A stretch of 38,213 bases of DNA from Dehalococcoidia bacterium UBA2588 (GTDB lineage Bacteria; Chloroflexota; Dehalococcoidia; Lucifugimonadales; UBA3495): positions 1-38,213 of the forward strand of contig DDKW01000010.1 in NCBI GenBank assembly GCA_002339805.1, written 5' to 3'. The notes under the pieces are model-generated. The model saw only the letters and a program-made list of their open reading frames with translations, had not been told where the DNA came from and made no database searches. The position numbers and the translations under genes are program-made. Shown one piece after another: positions 6,054 through 13,673 of this stretch (position 1 is its first letter; every line of letters begins with the position of its first letter).

Positions 6054-8835
6054 CTTCTATCCAGTTTTTCACTCTTGCAGGAATATCGTCCAAATTGCAT
6101 GTCTGCATATTAAAATCTGGTAGAGATTGGAGGAATGTTTTACCGTAAGAACGCTCGGTTATACGATTATCCAATATGATTACTGCACCTGTATCTTCTT
6201 TACTTCTTATAAGCCTTCCGATACCTTGCCGAAATTTGAGTATTGCCTGTGGTACTGAATATTCTCGAAAGGCATTTTCATAATTACTGCTTCGTGCCTG
6301 AACTATAGGGTCAGTCGGTACTTGAAATGGTAATCTAGTGATCATCAGAAGTTTCAAGTTGTTGCGCTCGAAATCAACACCCTCCCAGAAGCTGTTAGTT
6401 CCTAAAATTACACTGCGAGGATTTTCATTGAATCTGCGGATGAGCTGCTGAGGACTGCCATCTACCCCTTGGGCTAAGACCTGGATTTTATTTTGTCCTA
6501 ATTCTGGTTTTATAAGATTAGAAACGTTACGTAATGCTGCATAGGATGTAAATAAAACAACAGTTTTTCCCTCTATAGCAATAGCTGATTTTATGACGGA
6601 ATCAGCTATTGCAGATATATAAGCATCATGGGCAGGTCCAGGAGCATCTTTGGGTAGTAAGAGAAGTCCAGATTCTTTATAGTTGTAAGGCGAACCTAAT
6701 TGAGATTCAACTGCTTCTTCAGGAATTCCAAGACGTGCTTTAATATGCGAGAACGAGTCATATGCAGTTAACGTGGCGCTTGTACATATAACACTGTCCT
6801 TTTCTAAAAACAGATTGGAATGCAAAAACTCTGCCACATCTATAGGTGCTGAATGGAGACGCACTTCTGTACGATTTCTGTCTGAAGAAACCCATTCTAC
6901 AGAATTTTCATCGGGAGGCCTTACGATTGAATTTATTTGTTGTTCTAAGGATTCAATTTGTTCTATATTTGTATTTAATTCAACTATAGTATGTGGTTTA
7001 TTGCTCAATGTCACATCAAGAGAATCTAAATTATTACATAGCGTTCGTATACATGAAGTATTTTCTTTAGTAGTGACTTGTAAATTCTCCCATAATTCAA
7101 ATATGGTATGCCAGGATGACGACGACCTGAAGTCATTATGTATAACCATTGGATTGTTGGATGCGTCGGAAGAACTGGTATTAAAAGTGTCATTTATAAC
7201 TTTCCACATCGTATTCCAGCCAGCACTCATGTGATCTATGGAGCGTTCCATAGAATGAATATTATTAAGAAGAATAGTCCTCACTGAGTCTCCATTATTG
7301 AGATTGTTGGTGTCTATTCTTATTCCATTGCATAGCTTTAATTGGTTGTCTAGCATGACTGGCAACTGGTTTGCAGATATATCAAATTGGAATTGCTTGG
7401 TTGCCTCGTCTTCTAGATTATGAGCTTCATCGATGATTAAAGTTTTGTAATGGGGAATTAATGTTCCTCCCATTTTTATGTCAGAAAGGAGAAGAGCATG
7501 GTTAATTATTAAAATATCAGCTTCTTCGGCATTGTCCCTGGCATTTTTCAAGTAGCAAGGTTCTTCTCCTCTGAGATTTGGGCACCATAAGTTTTCAGCA
7601 GAAGAGACACGGTTCCAAATTACTTGATCACGCGCACCTAGGTTAATTTCGGAACGATCGCCATTTTGTGTGTTATTCATCCATAAATGTATCTTACTTA
7701 GGAGCCTAGCCTCATCAGAAGAAATTTCAGTATGCTCTGACATGTAATTAAAGCGACTAATACATAAATAATTAGCTTTTCCTTTTAGCAGTGCGAACCT
7801 GATCCCATCTATCGGGATCGCCCCAATTTCTTCTAGTAAATTAACTAATGCGGGTAAGTCTTTTGATACCAACTGTTCTTGTAGGTTAATTGTATTAGTG
7901 GAAATTACAACTTTTTCTTGGTTTTGTAATGCATGCTTGATTGCGGGGACTAAATACGCCAAAGATTTTCCGACTCCAGTGCCTGCTTCTACAATTAGAT
8001 GTTCTTGGTTTTCTATAGCGGTATCAACGTGTTTCATCATTTCTATTTGCTCAGACCGGAATTCAAACTGTTCTGGGAGGTATTTTTCAAATGCACTTTG
8101 AGATTCAAACATTTTTTCAACAGAAACAACTGGCACGAAATCTTCAGATAGATATTTTCTGGTGTTTTCAGTTTTAGTTACCATTGCGGGAGTTTGGGGA
8201 AAGGAGCTATTCGCTTTTGATGATACGTTTGAGGATTGAAGGCATTGCTGGATGAGATACCCTAGATCCCAATCACTTTTTTCACTAAGTGAGATAATGT
8301 GTTTAAGAGACTTGTGATCGCACCTTCTGATGTGATTGAGTAATTTTATAAAAACTTCCTGAGTTGCCTTAGCATCTTCTAACGCCCTGTGGGGTGATTG
8401 ATTGTCAACTTCAAAATACTTTCCAAGATAACTGAGTGAATACTCTGGAAGATTAGGAAAAAATATTGTTGCTAATTCCCAGGTGTCAAATTTTTTTTGA
8501 ATAAAGTCAGCATTGTTATTAGATAAGAATCTGATATCAAATTGAATGTTTTGGCCTATTATTGGCAAATCACCAATAAACTTTTTTAAATCAGGAATAA
8601 CTTGCTCTATCGTTGGTTGAAATCTTACATCTGTGTCAGATATTCCTGTGAGATTTTGAATCAACTGTGGGATCGGGCGTTTAGGATCCACTAGGACCTG
8701 ATATTCTTCAATTACAGTATCGTAGGAGCATTTAACAGCTCCTATTTCTATAATTTTGTCGCTGTTTGCATGTAATCCGGTGGTTTCAAGGTCCAGTGAG
8801 ACATATTCTAAATTCATCGGAATGGTAGATACCAT
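6043..8835 (-). CDS. dinG: DinG-type helicase with N-terminal DnaQ-like 3'-5' exonuclease domain
   Basis: Superfamily 2 XPD/DinG-like helicase fused to a DEDD exonuclease, the layout called DinG in many Gram-positives and Chloroflexota. From the ATG at 8835 (AGG six bases upstream; a TTG at 8841 is possible) it has about 930 residues. The exonuclease (about 8-170) shows SLDLETTGLH, IGQNIQFDIRFL and HRALEDAKAT. The helicase shows Walker A EAGTGVGKS, the DEAH box IIDEAHNLEDEA and motif VI QGIGRLIRS. DinG and XPD normally hold a 4Fe-4S cluster with four Cys. Here only three fit (NYLC, then LWC and EPC). The segment that usually carries the missing one is about four residues shorter. A role in unwinding or repairing damaged DNA fits the adjoining glycosylase. 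It follows the PHP gene almost without a gap. Confidence 0.92.
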   Translation of the reverse strand: MVSTIPMNLEYVSLDLETTGLHANSDKIIEIGAVKCSYDTVIEEYQVLVDPKRPIPQLIQNLTGISDTDVRFQPTIEQVIPDLKKFIGDLPIIGQNIQFDIRFLSNNNADFIQKKFDTWELATIFFPNLPEYSLSYLGKYFEVDNQSPHRALEDAKATQEVFIKLLNHIRRCDHKSLKHIISLSEKSDWDLGYLIQQCLQSSNVSSKANSSFPQTPAMVTKTENTRKYLSEDFVPVVSVEKMFESQSAFEKYLPEQFEFRSEQIEMMKHVDTAIENQEHLIVEAGTGVGKSLAYLVPAIKHALQNQEKVVISTNTINLQEQLVSKDLPALVNLLEEIGAIPIDGIRFALLKGKANYLCISRFNYMSEHTEISSDEARLLSKIHLWMNNTQNGDRSEINLGARDQVIWNRVSSAENLWCPNLRGEEPCYLKNARDNAEEADILIINHALLLSDIKMGGTLIPHYKTLIIDEAHNLEDEATKQFQFDISANQLPVMLDNQLKLCNGIRIDTNNLNNGDSVRTILLNNIHSMERSIDHMSAGWNTMWKVINDTFNTSSSDASNNPMVIHNDFRSSSSWHTIFELWENLQVTTKENTSCIRTLCNNLDSLDVTLSNKPHTIVELNTNIEQIESLEQQINSIVRPPDENSVEWVSSDRNRTEVRLHSAPIDVAEFLHSNLFLEKDSVICTSATLTAYDSFSHIKARLGIPEEAVESQLGSPYNYKESGLLLLPKDAPGPAHDAYISAIADSVIKSAIAIEGKTVVLFTSYAALRNVSNLIKPELGQNKIQVLAQGVDGSPQQLIRRFNENPRSVILGTNSFWEGVDFERNNLKLLMITRLPFQVPTDPIVQARSSNYENAFREYSVPQAILKFRQGIGRLIRSKEDTGAVIILDNRITERSYGKTFLQSLPDFNMQTCNLDDIPARVKNWIEDAH

Positions 8836-8842
8836 AAACAAC

Positions 8843-9547
8843 CTATTTTTTACCTAGAGTAAAATGTTTAGGATGGCCCTGCCTGAGTCCTTCAACCGGC
8901 CAAAAAGCTCCTAGTCTAAGAGCTTTAAGGAATTCTTCTTCAGTACTTATGTCTGAGGCAAACTCTGTCGCAAAATTGCCTAAACCATGAGTGGAATGGG
9001 CATCACTTCCTCCTGAAACAGGCATTTTTAACATATCAGAAACTTCTAGCGCAAATTGGTTTTCTTTATCTGAAGTACCTCCATTACCAGCTTCTATAGC
9101 ATCCACTAAATTGAATACTCTGTGCGAAGAAGCTTTCTCGGCGGTATCTGGTATTTCATCTGTTGGAGACCTGTACAGGTATGGTCTGCCTCTCCCAGGT
9201 GGGCTAAATATTCCTCTAAAAGGATGGGCGGATATCAGGAAGCCTCCATGACTTCGGACCGATTTACTTAATGTGCTCGCATCATTATAACCCGACTCAT
9301 ATTTATCCATACCAAAAGCGAGCATATGCCCTAAGTTTGTATCAACTTCCATCCCTCTTATGAGTACCACGTTATGAGCTGCCGCAAATGCTTCAAATTC
9401 GTGTCTGTCCCAAGGACCGCTATGTTCTGTAATACATAGCCCTTTTAATCCGATTCTAGCTGCCTCTAGAATTAAATCTTCTGGAGTTAAATTACTATCA
9501 CTGCTGCCTTTGGTTGTGTGGATGTGTAGATCAAAATATTTTGCCAT
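8843..9547 (-). CDS. PHP-domain metal-dependent phosphoesterase-like protein
   Basis: PHP domain protein of 234 residues with the usual metal-binding motifs: DLHIHT (6-11), ITEHSG (E41, H42), ISAHPF (H108), EAGNG (152-156) and GGSDAH (D182, H184). Stand-alone PHP proteins include nucleotide or phosphate-ester hydrolases such as YciV/RnaAM. The substrate here is unknown. It starts at an ATG with AGAGG shortly upstream. It is the first gene of the PHP-DinG-OGG minus-strand unit, so an involvement in nucleic acid turnover is plausible but is inference from context only. Confidence 0.88.
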   Translation of the reverse strand: MAKYFDLHIHTTKGSSDSNLTPEDLILEAARIGLKGLCITEHSGPWDRHEFEAFAAAHNVVLIRGMEVDTNLGHMLAFGMDKYESGYNDASTLSKSVRSHGGFLISAHPFRGIFSPPGRGRPYLYRSPTDEIPDTAEKASSHRVFNLVDAIEAGNGGTSDKENQFALEVSDMLKMPVSGGSDAHSTHGLGNFATEFASDISTEEEFLKALRLGAFWPVEGLRQGHPKHFTLGKK

Positions 9548-9627
9548 TAATGCCTCTGGTTAATGATAAACAAAAACTTTTCCTTGTAAAAGTGTAATCT
9601 GTCTTTTGAAAATGCATGACATTACGG

Positions 9628-9656
9628 TTGATTGTGTAGGTGCTTGCCTATACAAT
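9628..9656 (+). promoter_or_regulatory. Candidate promoter of speDE
   Basis: TTGATT (9628-9633), a 17-nt spacer and TACAAT (9651-9656, 5/6) lie in the 155-bp divergent gap between the PHP gene and speD. Transcription would start near 9663, leaving a leader of about 40 nt before the TTG start. I see nothing else clear in this gap. Confidence 0.45.
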
Positions 9657-9702
9657 TCTACGTTGCATATTCGAGAAAAGTTTAGATTTTACGGGGTAAA
9701 AA

Positions 9703-10086
9703 TTGGATTTAGGGATACATGTAATAGGGGATTTAAGAGACTGTGATGCTACCTTAATCGATGATTTGGATTATGTTAAAAATTCTCTGTTCGCAGCAGC
9801 CGAATCATTATCTGTTACCTTAATAGCAGATTCGTTTCATAAATTTAGCCCCCAAGGTGTTACAGGAATTCTTTCTATTGCTGAATCACATATTTCTGTG
9901 CATACCTGGCCAGAAGTTTCATTTGCCGCGATAGACATTTTTACTTGTGGGACTAAATTCGATCCTATGCTAGCAGCTTATTTATTAAGTGAAAAATTTA
10001 GATCTCAAGATCCAGAATATACTGTGTTAAATCGAGGAACAGGGTTAACAGTTACTGAATCTCAATTTAGCAATCAAGAACTATGA
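9703..10086 (+). CDS. speD: S-adenosylmethionine decarboxylase proenzyme
   Basis: Makes decarboxylated AdoMet, the aminopropyl donor for polyamine synthesis. The 127-residue class 1b bacterial type self-cleaves between Glu61 and Ser62 in AESHISVHTWPE, and Ser62 becomes the pyruvoyl cofactor. His67 and Cys82 (FTCG) match the processing and catalytic residues. The HKFSPQGVTG motif (46-55) is family-typical. The start is a TTG at 9703 preceded by GGGG. The N-terminus MDLGIHVIGDLRDCD fits the family, so no other start is needed. It overlaps speE by 4 bp (ATGA). Confidence 0.95.
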   Translation: MDLGIHVIGDLRDCDATLIDDLDYVKNSLFAAAESLSVTLIADSFHKFSPQGVTGILSIAESHISVHTWPEVSFAAIDIFTCGTKFDPMLAAYLLSEKFRSQDPEYTVLNRGTGLTVTESQFSNQEL

Positions 10087-11006
10087 ATGAGAAATTGTCA
10101 TTGAACTATTCATCAAATTGGTACACAGAATATTTATCTCCACAGCAAACTGTCTCAATTAAAATTCGTGAAGTCTTGTTTTCCGGTAAAACTAAATATC
10201 AAACAGTGGATATAGTGGAATCAGAAACTTATGGCAGAAGCTTGATTCTGGATGGTAAAACACAGTCTACAGAAAAAGATGAATATATCTATCATGAGTC
10301 CTTAGTTAGTCCAGCCATGTTGTTCCACGATAATCCTGTATCAGTTTTTATTGCAGGAGGAGGAGAAGGAGCCACTCTTAGAGAAGTATTGAATCATAGA
10401 ACTGTGACTACAGTAAATATGGTGGATTTAGATGAAGAAATAGTAGAACTTAGTAAGTTGTATTTGCCCAAACACCATAAAGGCGCATTTGAAGACCCAC
10501 GTTTAGAATTACATCATACTGACGCTAGAGCCTATTTGCAGGATAATGAGCGTAAATACGACGTGATAATCTTAGACTTGGTGGATCCTTTGGAAGAAGG
10601 TACGGCTTATCAACTGTATACTAAGGAATTTTATGAAATTGTGAAAGGATCATTAAGAAAAAATGGGATAATGGTGACCCAATCTGGTTCCTCTGATATC
10701 ACTAATTTCACTGATTGTTATGTTCCAATCGTTCATACGATTGGAACAGTTTTCAATCATGTTAGTAATTATCAGGTCAACATATCTGGATTTGGGATGC
10801 CTTGGTCTTTTACAGTGGCTAGCCAATCTAAAATAGACACAACAGGACCAAGTGATCAAAAATGCGAAAGCCGGATTTATAATCAGCTTAAATTTTACGA
10901 TTATGAATCACATGTACATATGTTTAATGTGCCTAAGTATGTCAGAGATGAGCTTAAGGCAGAAACTAGGATAAACTCCGACGCCAACCCGATATTTATG
11001 ACGTGA
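10083..11006 (+). CDS. speE: Spermidine/thermospermine synthase family aminopropyltransferase
   Basis: Transfers the aminopropyl group from decarboxylated AdoMet to a polyamine acceptor. In the 307-residue protein the N-terminal strand domain ends LILDGKTQSTEKDEYIYHE. The Rossmann core shows AGGGEGATLREVL, the acidic NMVDLDEEIV, DARAYL and ILDLVDP. The DGKTQS-x-E-x-DEYIYHE form, GGGEG and the long C-terminal part recall the thermospermine synthase (ACL5-like) branch more than E. coli SpeE, so the product could be spermidine or thermospermine. It is translationally coupled to speD. It ends 7 bp from the convergent thioesterase gene. A perfect 12-bp inverted repeat lies inside the coding sequence (10721-10748). 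Confidence 0.92.
   Translation: MNEKLSLNYSSNWYTEYLSPQQTVSIKIREVLFSGKTKYQTVDIVESETYGRSLILDGKTQSTEKDEYIYHESLVSPAMLFHDNPVSVFIAGGGEGATLREVLNHRTVTTVNMVDLDEEIVELSKLYLPKHHKGAFEDPRLELHHTDARAYLQDNERKYDVIILDLVDPLEEGTAYQLYTKEFYEIVKGSLRKNGIMVTQSGSSDITNFTDCYVPIVHTIGTVFNHVSNYQVNISGFGMPWSFTVASQSKIDTTGPSDQKCESRIYNQLKFYDYESHVHMFNVPKYVRDELKAETRINSDANPIFMT
10721..10748. repeat. Perfect 12-bp inverted repeat inside speE
   Basis: TGTTCCAATCGT, four bases TCAT, then the exact complement ACGATTGGAACA. The RNA would form a 12-bp hairpin with a tetraloop, followed by GUUUUC. It lies in the codons for about residues 213-222. It could pause or attenuate transcription, or be chance. Confidence 0.7.
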
Positions 11007-11013
11007 AACCTGT

Positions 11014-11502
11014 TTAGATGTGCTTCTTTAAATCAGGCAAATGATCCTTAGAGAGCACTAGTCCATCGGTTTCGAATGTGTGAATGAGATGTCTTATGTC
11101 TGCAGGAATGTGTTTTTTGACTTGTTTATTTTGGTCGTAGCCGACATACACTGCATTTATCTTAGTGGTTAACTGATTAGATTCATTAAAAATATGTACT
11201 TCAAATTTCATACTAGTTGTCCCCATACTTGCCGTCTTAGCTTTCAGTATTAGTATGTCATCTATTTTCACAGGTAGTAAAAAACTAAGTTCAACGTTGA
11301 CTATGACGGTATCGAAAAAACCTGTTTGAGCCAAACTATAAATGCTGTATCCTAAATTGCGGAAGTATTCTGACTGAGCGATCTCCAGGTATTCTAAATA
11401 AGACCCGTTGAACGCAATCCCCTGTCTGTCACATTCAGACCATCTTACTCTGATGTTGGTTTGGAATTTGAAAGCTTCGTTTTTGGATATCAAATGTTTC
11501 AC
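11014..11502 (-). CDS. Hotdog-fold acyl-CoA thioesterase (YbgC/4-HBT-like)
   Basis: Small hotdog-fold thioesterase of 162 residues. The signature is RVRWSECDRQGIAFNGSYLEYLE, where 4-hydroxybenzoyl-CoA-thioesterase relatives have an Asp followed by xxG and a conserved aromatic/Asn stretch. Here the position of the usual catalytic Asp is D25 (ECDRQG). Such enzymes hydrolyse acyl-CoA thioesters in the cytoplasm. The substrate cannot be told. It starts with an ATG overlapping the trmD stop by 4 bp, so it is translated from the trmD transcript. No link to tRNA methylation is implied. Confidence 0.85.
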   Translation of the reverse strand: MKHLISKNEAFKFQTNIRVRWSECDRQGIAFNGSYLEYLEIAQSEYFRNLGYSIYSLAQTGFFDTVIVNVELSFLLPVKIDDILILKAKTASMGTTSMKFEVHIFNESNQLTTKINAVYVGYDQNKQVKKHIPADIRHLIHTFETDGLVLSKDHLPDLKKHI

Positions 11503-12245
11503 TCTTCCTGTAATTCATCAATTGTCCTTCGATCACGTTCATCCAGTTCTGCGGATTCCAGTAGATCTGGACGGTTAAAGAATGTTTTGATTATGGATTG
11601 GGTCCTTCTCCACTGTTCGATTTTTTTGTGATCTCCCTTAATTAGTACTTCCGGTACATTCATCCCCCGAAAAATGCGGGGCCTAGTGTATAGAGGGTGC
11701 TCTAATAGTCCGGAGGTTATGGAGTCTGACGATACATTTAAGGATGATCCGATAACTCCCGGCACGAATCTTGATATACAGTCAATTACTAACATTGCAG
11801 GGATTTCTCCACCTGTTGTAATAAAATCCCCTACACTTAGTTGATGGGTAACCACCAAGTCCATTACTCTCTCGTCCACTCCAGTGTAGTGCCCACATAT
11901 AATTATTATGTCTTCGTTGCTAGAAAATGAATGGGAAATTGTTTGATTGAATGTTTTACCCTGTGGAGTCATTAATATTACAGGTACGTCCTTAGGATTG
12001 GCACAGGTTTTCAAGATGTCATCAACAGCATTGCATATGGGTTCAGGCTTCATTACCATCCCGGATCCACCTCCAAATTGGTAATCATCTGTAATGGAGT
12101 GCTTGTCTTCTGTGTAGGCTCTAATATCTACTATTTTGATAGTTATGAGATTATTGTTTATAGCTCTATCAATCATACTAGAATTAATAAACCCGTCGAA
12201 TGTATCCGGGAATAGAGATAGGATATGAAAGTTAATGTTGGCCAT
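11499..12245 (-). CDS. trmD: tRNA (guanine-N1)-methyltransferase TrmD
   Basis: Methylates G37 of tRNAs for Leu, Pro and Arg, preventing frameshifts. In the 248-residue SPOUT protein the motifs are YQFGGGSGMVMKPEP, VILMTPQGKTFNQ, ICGHYTGVDERV, SVGDFITTGGE and the C-terminal LLEHPLYTRPRIFRG and WRRTQS. The usual GxYEGxDER reads GHYTGVDER, a mild change. It is found without its common partners rpsP, rimM and rplS. Instead it sits between an amidohydrolase 10 bp upstream and a thioesterase that overlaps it. Confidence 0.96.
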   Translation of the reverse strand: MANINFHILSLFPDTFDGFINSSMIDRAINNNLITIKIVDIRAYTEDKHSITDDYQFGGGSGMVMKPEPICNAVDDILKTCANPKDVPVILMTPQGKTFNQTISHSFSSNEDIIIICGHYTGVDERVMDLVVTHQLSVGDFITTGGEIPAMLVIDCISRFVPGVIGSSLNVSSDSITSGLLEHPLYTRPRIFRGMNVPEVLIKGDHKKIEQWRRTQSIIKTFFNRPDLLESAELDERDRRTIDELQEE

Positions 12246-12255
12246 TATAATTAAA

Positions 12256-13500
12256 TTAAATCATTCGCTTGCTTAACGGGATATTTTTACCGTCTTTTAT
12301 TACGTGTTTAAGATTGTTTCTGTCTCTTAGTAAAGATATGTCTTTCAATGGGTCACCTTCCAGGAAAACCAAATCTGCGGCCTTCCCTTCTTCTATTGAC
12401 CCAACACAATGGTCCATTTCCAGACATTCTGCTGCAGTGATAGTTCCTGCTTTAAGGGCTTCCATAGCAGTCATTCCGTTCAGTACTAGTAATTCAAGCT
12501 CATGGGCATTATCACCGTGTATGAAACCACCAGCGTCTGTACCCGCTACAATTTTAACATTGTGTTTCATTGCTAATTCAAAGCTTCTGCGATGTTGATC
12601 TATCAGTTGCTGTGCTCGAACTTGTACATGTGGGGCACTGTGAGATTTGTGATAATCATATACTGTGAATGTAGGTACCAAGAATATATTTTTATCAGCC
12701 ATGATTTTTACTAAGTCTGGATCTTCTTCCAGATGACACCCGTGCTCGATAGAATGGACTCCTTCTTCTATACAGACCCTCAATCCAGGACCACCTAACG
12801 CATGACACATAACTTTTTTGTTTAAACGAGCGCTTTCATCAATTATGAGTCTAACTTCGGAGCTTGAGAAAGAAGTATCTCTTGGCCCAAGTCCTTTTCT
12901 AGAGCTTGCTCCACCAGTAGTAGCTATTTTAATAACGTCAGCCCCACATCTTACTAATTCTCGTAATTTATGTAGAATTTCGTCTTCTCCATCAACTACT
13001 GCATTAGGCAACATAGGATTTGTTACAAGCGTATTGGTGTGACCAGAACCACTAACACGGTCTCCTATACCGCCAGTCTGTGACATAATGCTTATTGCTA
13101 GTACTAATCTAGGACCTTCAAACAGGCCTTCTTCTATCGCGAGCTTATAACCGACATCTAGCCCTCCAGCATCGCGAATTGTTGTATATCCCGATTGTAG
13201 TGTGTCCTCTAAAACTTTATAGGTCCTGATTGAGTTAGTAGAAGCTGGCTCATCTAAGTTCCATCGGCTCATCAATTCATAATTTTTAGAAGCCAAATGA
13301 TCATGACAATCAATTAACCCAGGAATTACAGTTAATCCAGATACATCGTAAACTTCGTCCATGTTCTGGATGTTGATAGTAGATGATTGGTCATTAGCAG
13401 CAATTTGGACTATCGAGGGACCTTCAGTAACAATTACTTGATCAGGTAGTACGGAATCAGTTTTGACATCGATTATATTTGCTCCAACAAAAGCCTTCAT
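12256..13500 (-). CDS. Amidohydrolase family protein (imidazolonepropionase/prolidase-like)
   Basis: Metal-dependent hydrolase of 414 residues. A small beta domain is made from both termini, and the barrel carries the metal ligands: CHDH (H66, H68), the lysine in DVIKIATTGG (K191), MCHA (H233), IEHG (H253) and GTDAG (D322). This is the pattern of the imidazolonepropionase-like/Xaa-Pro dipeptidase branch, which often has two metals bridged by a carboxylated Lys. The substrate is unknown. Members act on cyclic amides, N-acyl amino acids or dipeptides. No signal peptide is seen. It heads the amidohydrolase-trmD-thioesterase unit and is divergent from the CinA/NMNAT-like gene. Confidence 0.88.
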   Translation of the reverse strand: MKAFVGANIIDVKTDSVLPDQVIVTEGPSIVQIAANDQSSTINIQNMDEVYDVSGLTVIPGLIDCHDHLASKNYELMSRWNLDEPASTNSIRTYKVLEDTLQSGYTTIRDAGGLDVGYKLAIEEGLFEGPRLVLAISIMSQTGGIGDRVSGSGHTNTLVTNPMLPNAVVDGEDEILHKLRELVRCGADVIKIATTGGASSRKGLGPRDTSFSSSEVRLIIDESARLNKKVMCHALGGPGLRVCIEEGVHSIEHGCHLEEDPDLVKIMADKNIFLVPTFTVYDYHKSHSAPHVQVRAQQLIDQHRRSFELAMKHNVKIVAGTDAGGFIHGDNAHELELLVLNGMTAMEALKAGTITAAECLEMDHCVGSIEEGKAADLVFLEGDPLKDISLLRDRNNLKHVIKDGKNIPLSKRMI

Positions 13501-13582
13501 GAATCTCTCCCATATCTAATTTGACATTAGTATTCTAAAAGATGGTACCAATAGCGTATAACAGTATTATGGGTGAATTACA

Positions 13583-13609
13583 TTGTCAAACGAATTATTT
13601 TGCTACAAT
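13583..13609 (+). promoter_or_regulatory. Weak candidate promoter of the CinA/NMNAT-like gene
   Basis: TTGTCA (13583-13588, 5/6) and TACAAT (13604-13609, 5/6) are separated by only 15 nt, shorter than ideal. They lie in the 173-bp divergent gap 13501-13673. The -10 overlaps the inverted repeat listed next. Nothing convincing was found for the opposite strand. Confidence 0.3.
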
Positions 13610-13622
13610 AGGAGACCTATTG
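13606..13622. repeat. Perfect inverted repeat at the expected transcription start, possible operator
   Basis: CAATAGG-AGA-CCTATTG: 7-bp arms and a 3-bp centre, overlapping the proposed -10 and start point of the gene at 13674. Its position suits a repressor site. No known regulator motif is recognised. Confidence 0.45.
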
Positions 13623-13673
13623 GGCTAATACTTATAAAGAGAAAAATAATTATGACTGTTTTTAAAGGATAGT

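Noticed and set aside
6773..7234. 153-codon plus-strand frame inside the helicase gene
   Set aside because: Antisense shadow of dinG, with no domain, no ribosome site and composition mirroring the complementary codons.
9548..9702. Possible RNA element or riboswitch in the PHP-speD gap
   Set aside because: Beyond a candidate promoter, no stable hairpin set or known motif could be seen. The leader is only about 40 nt.
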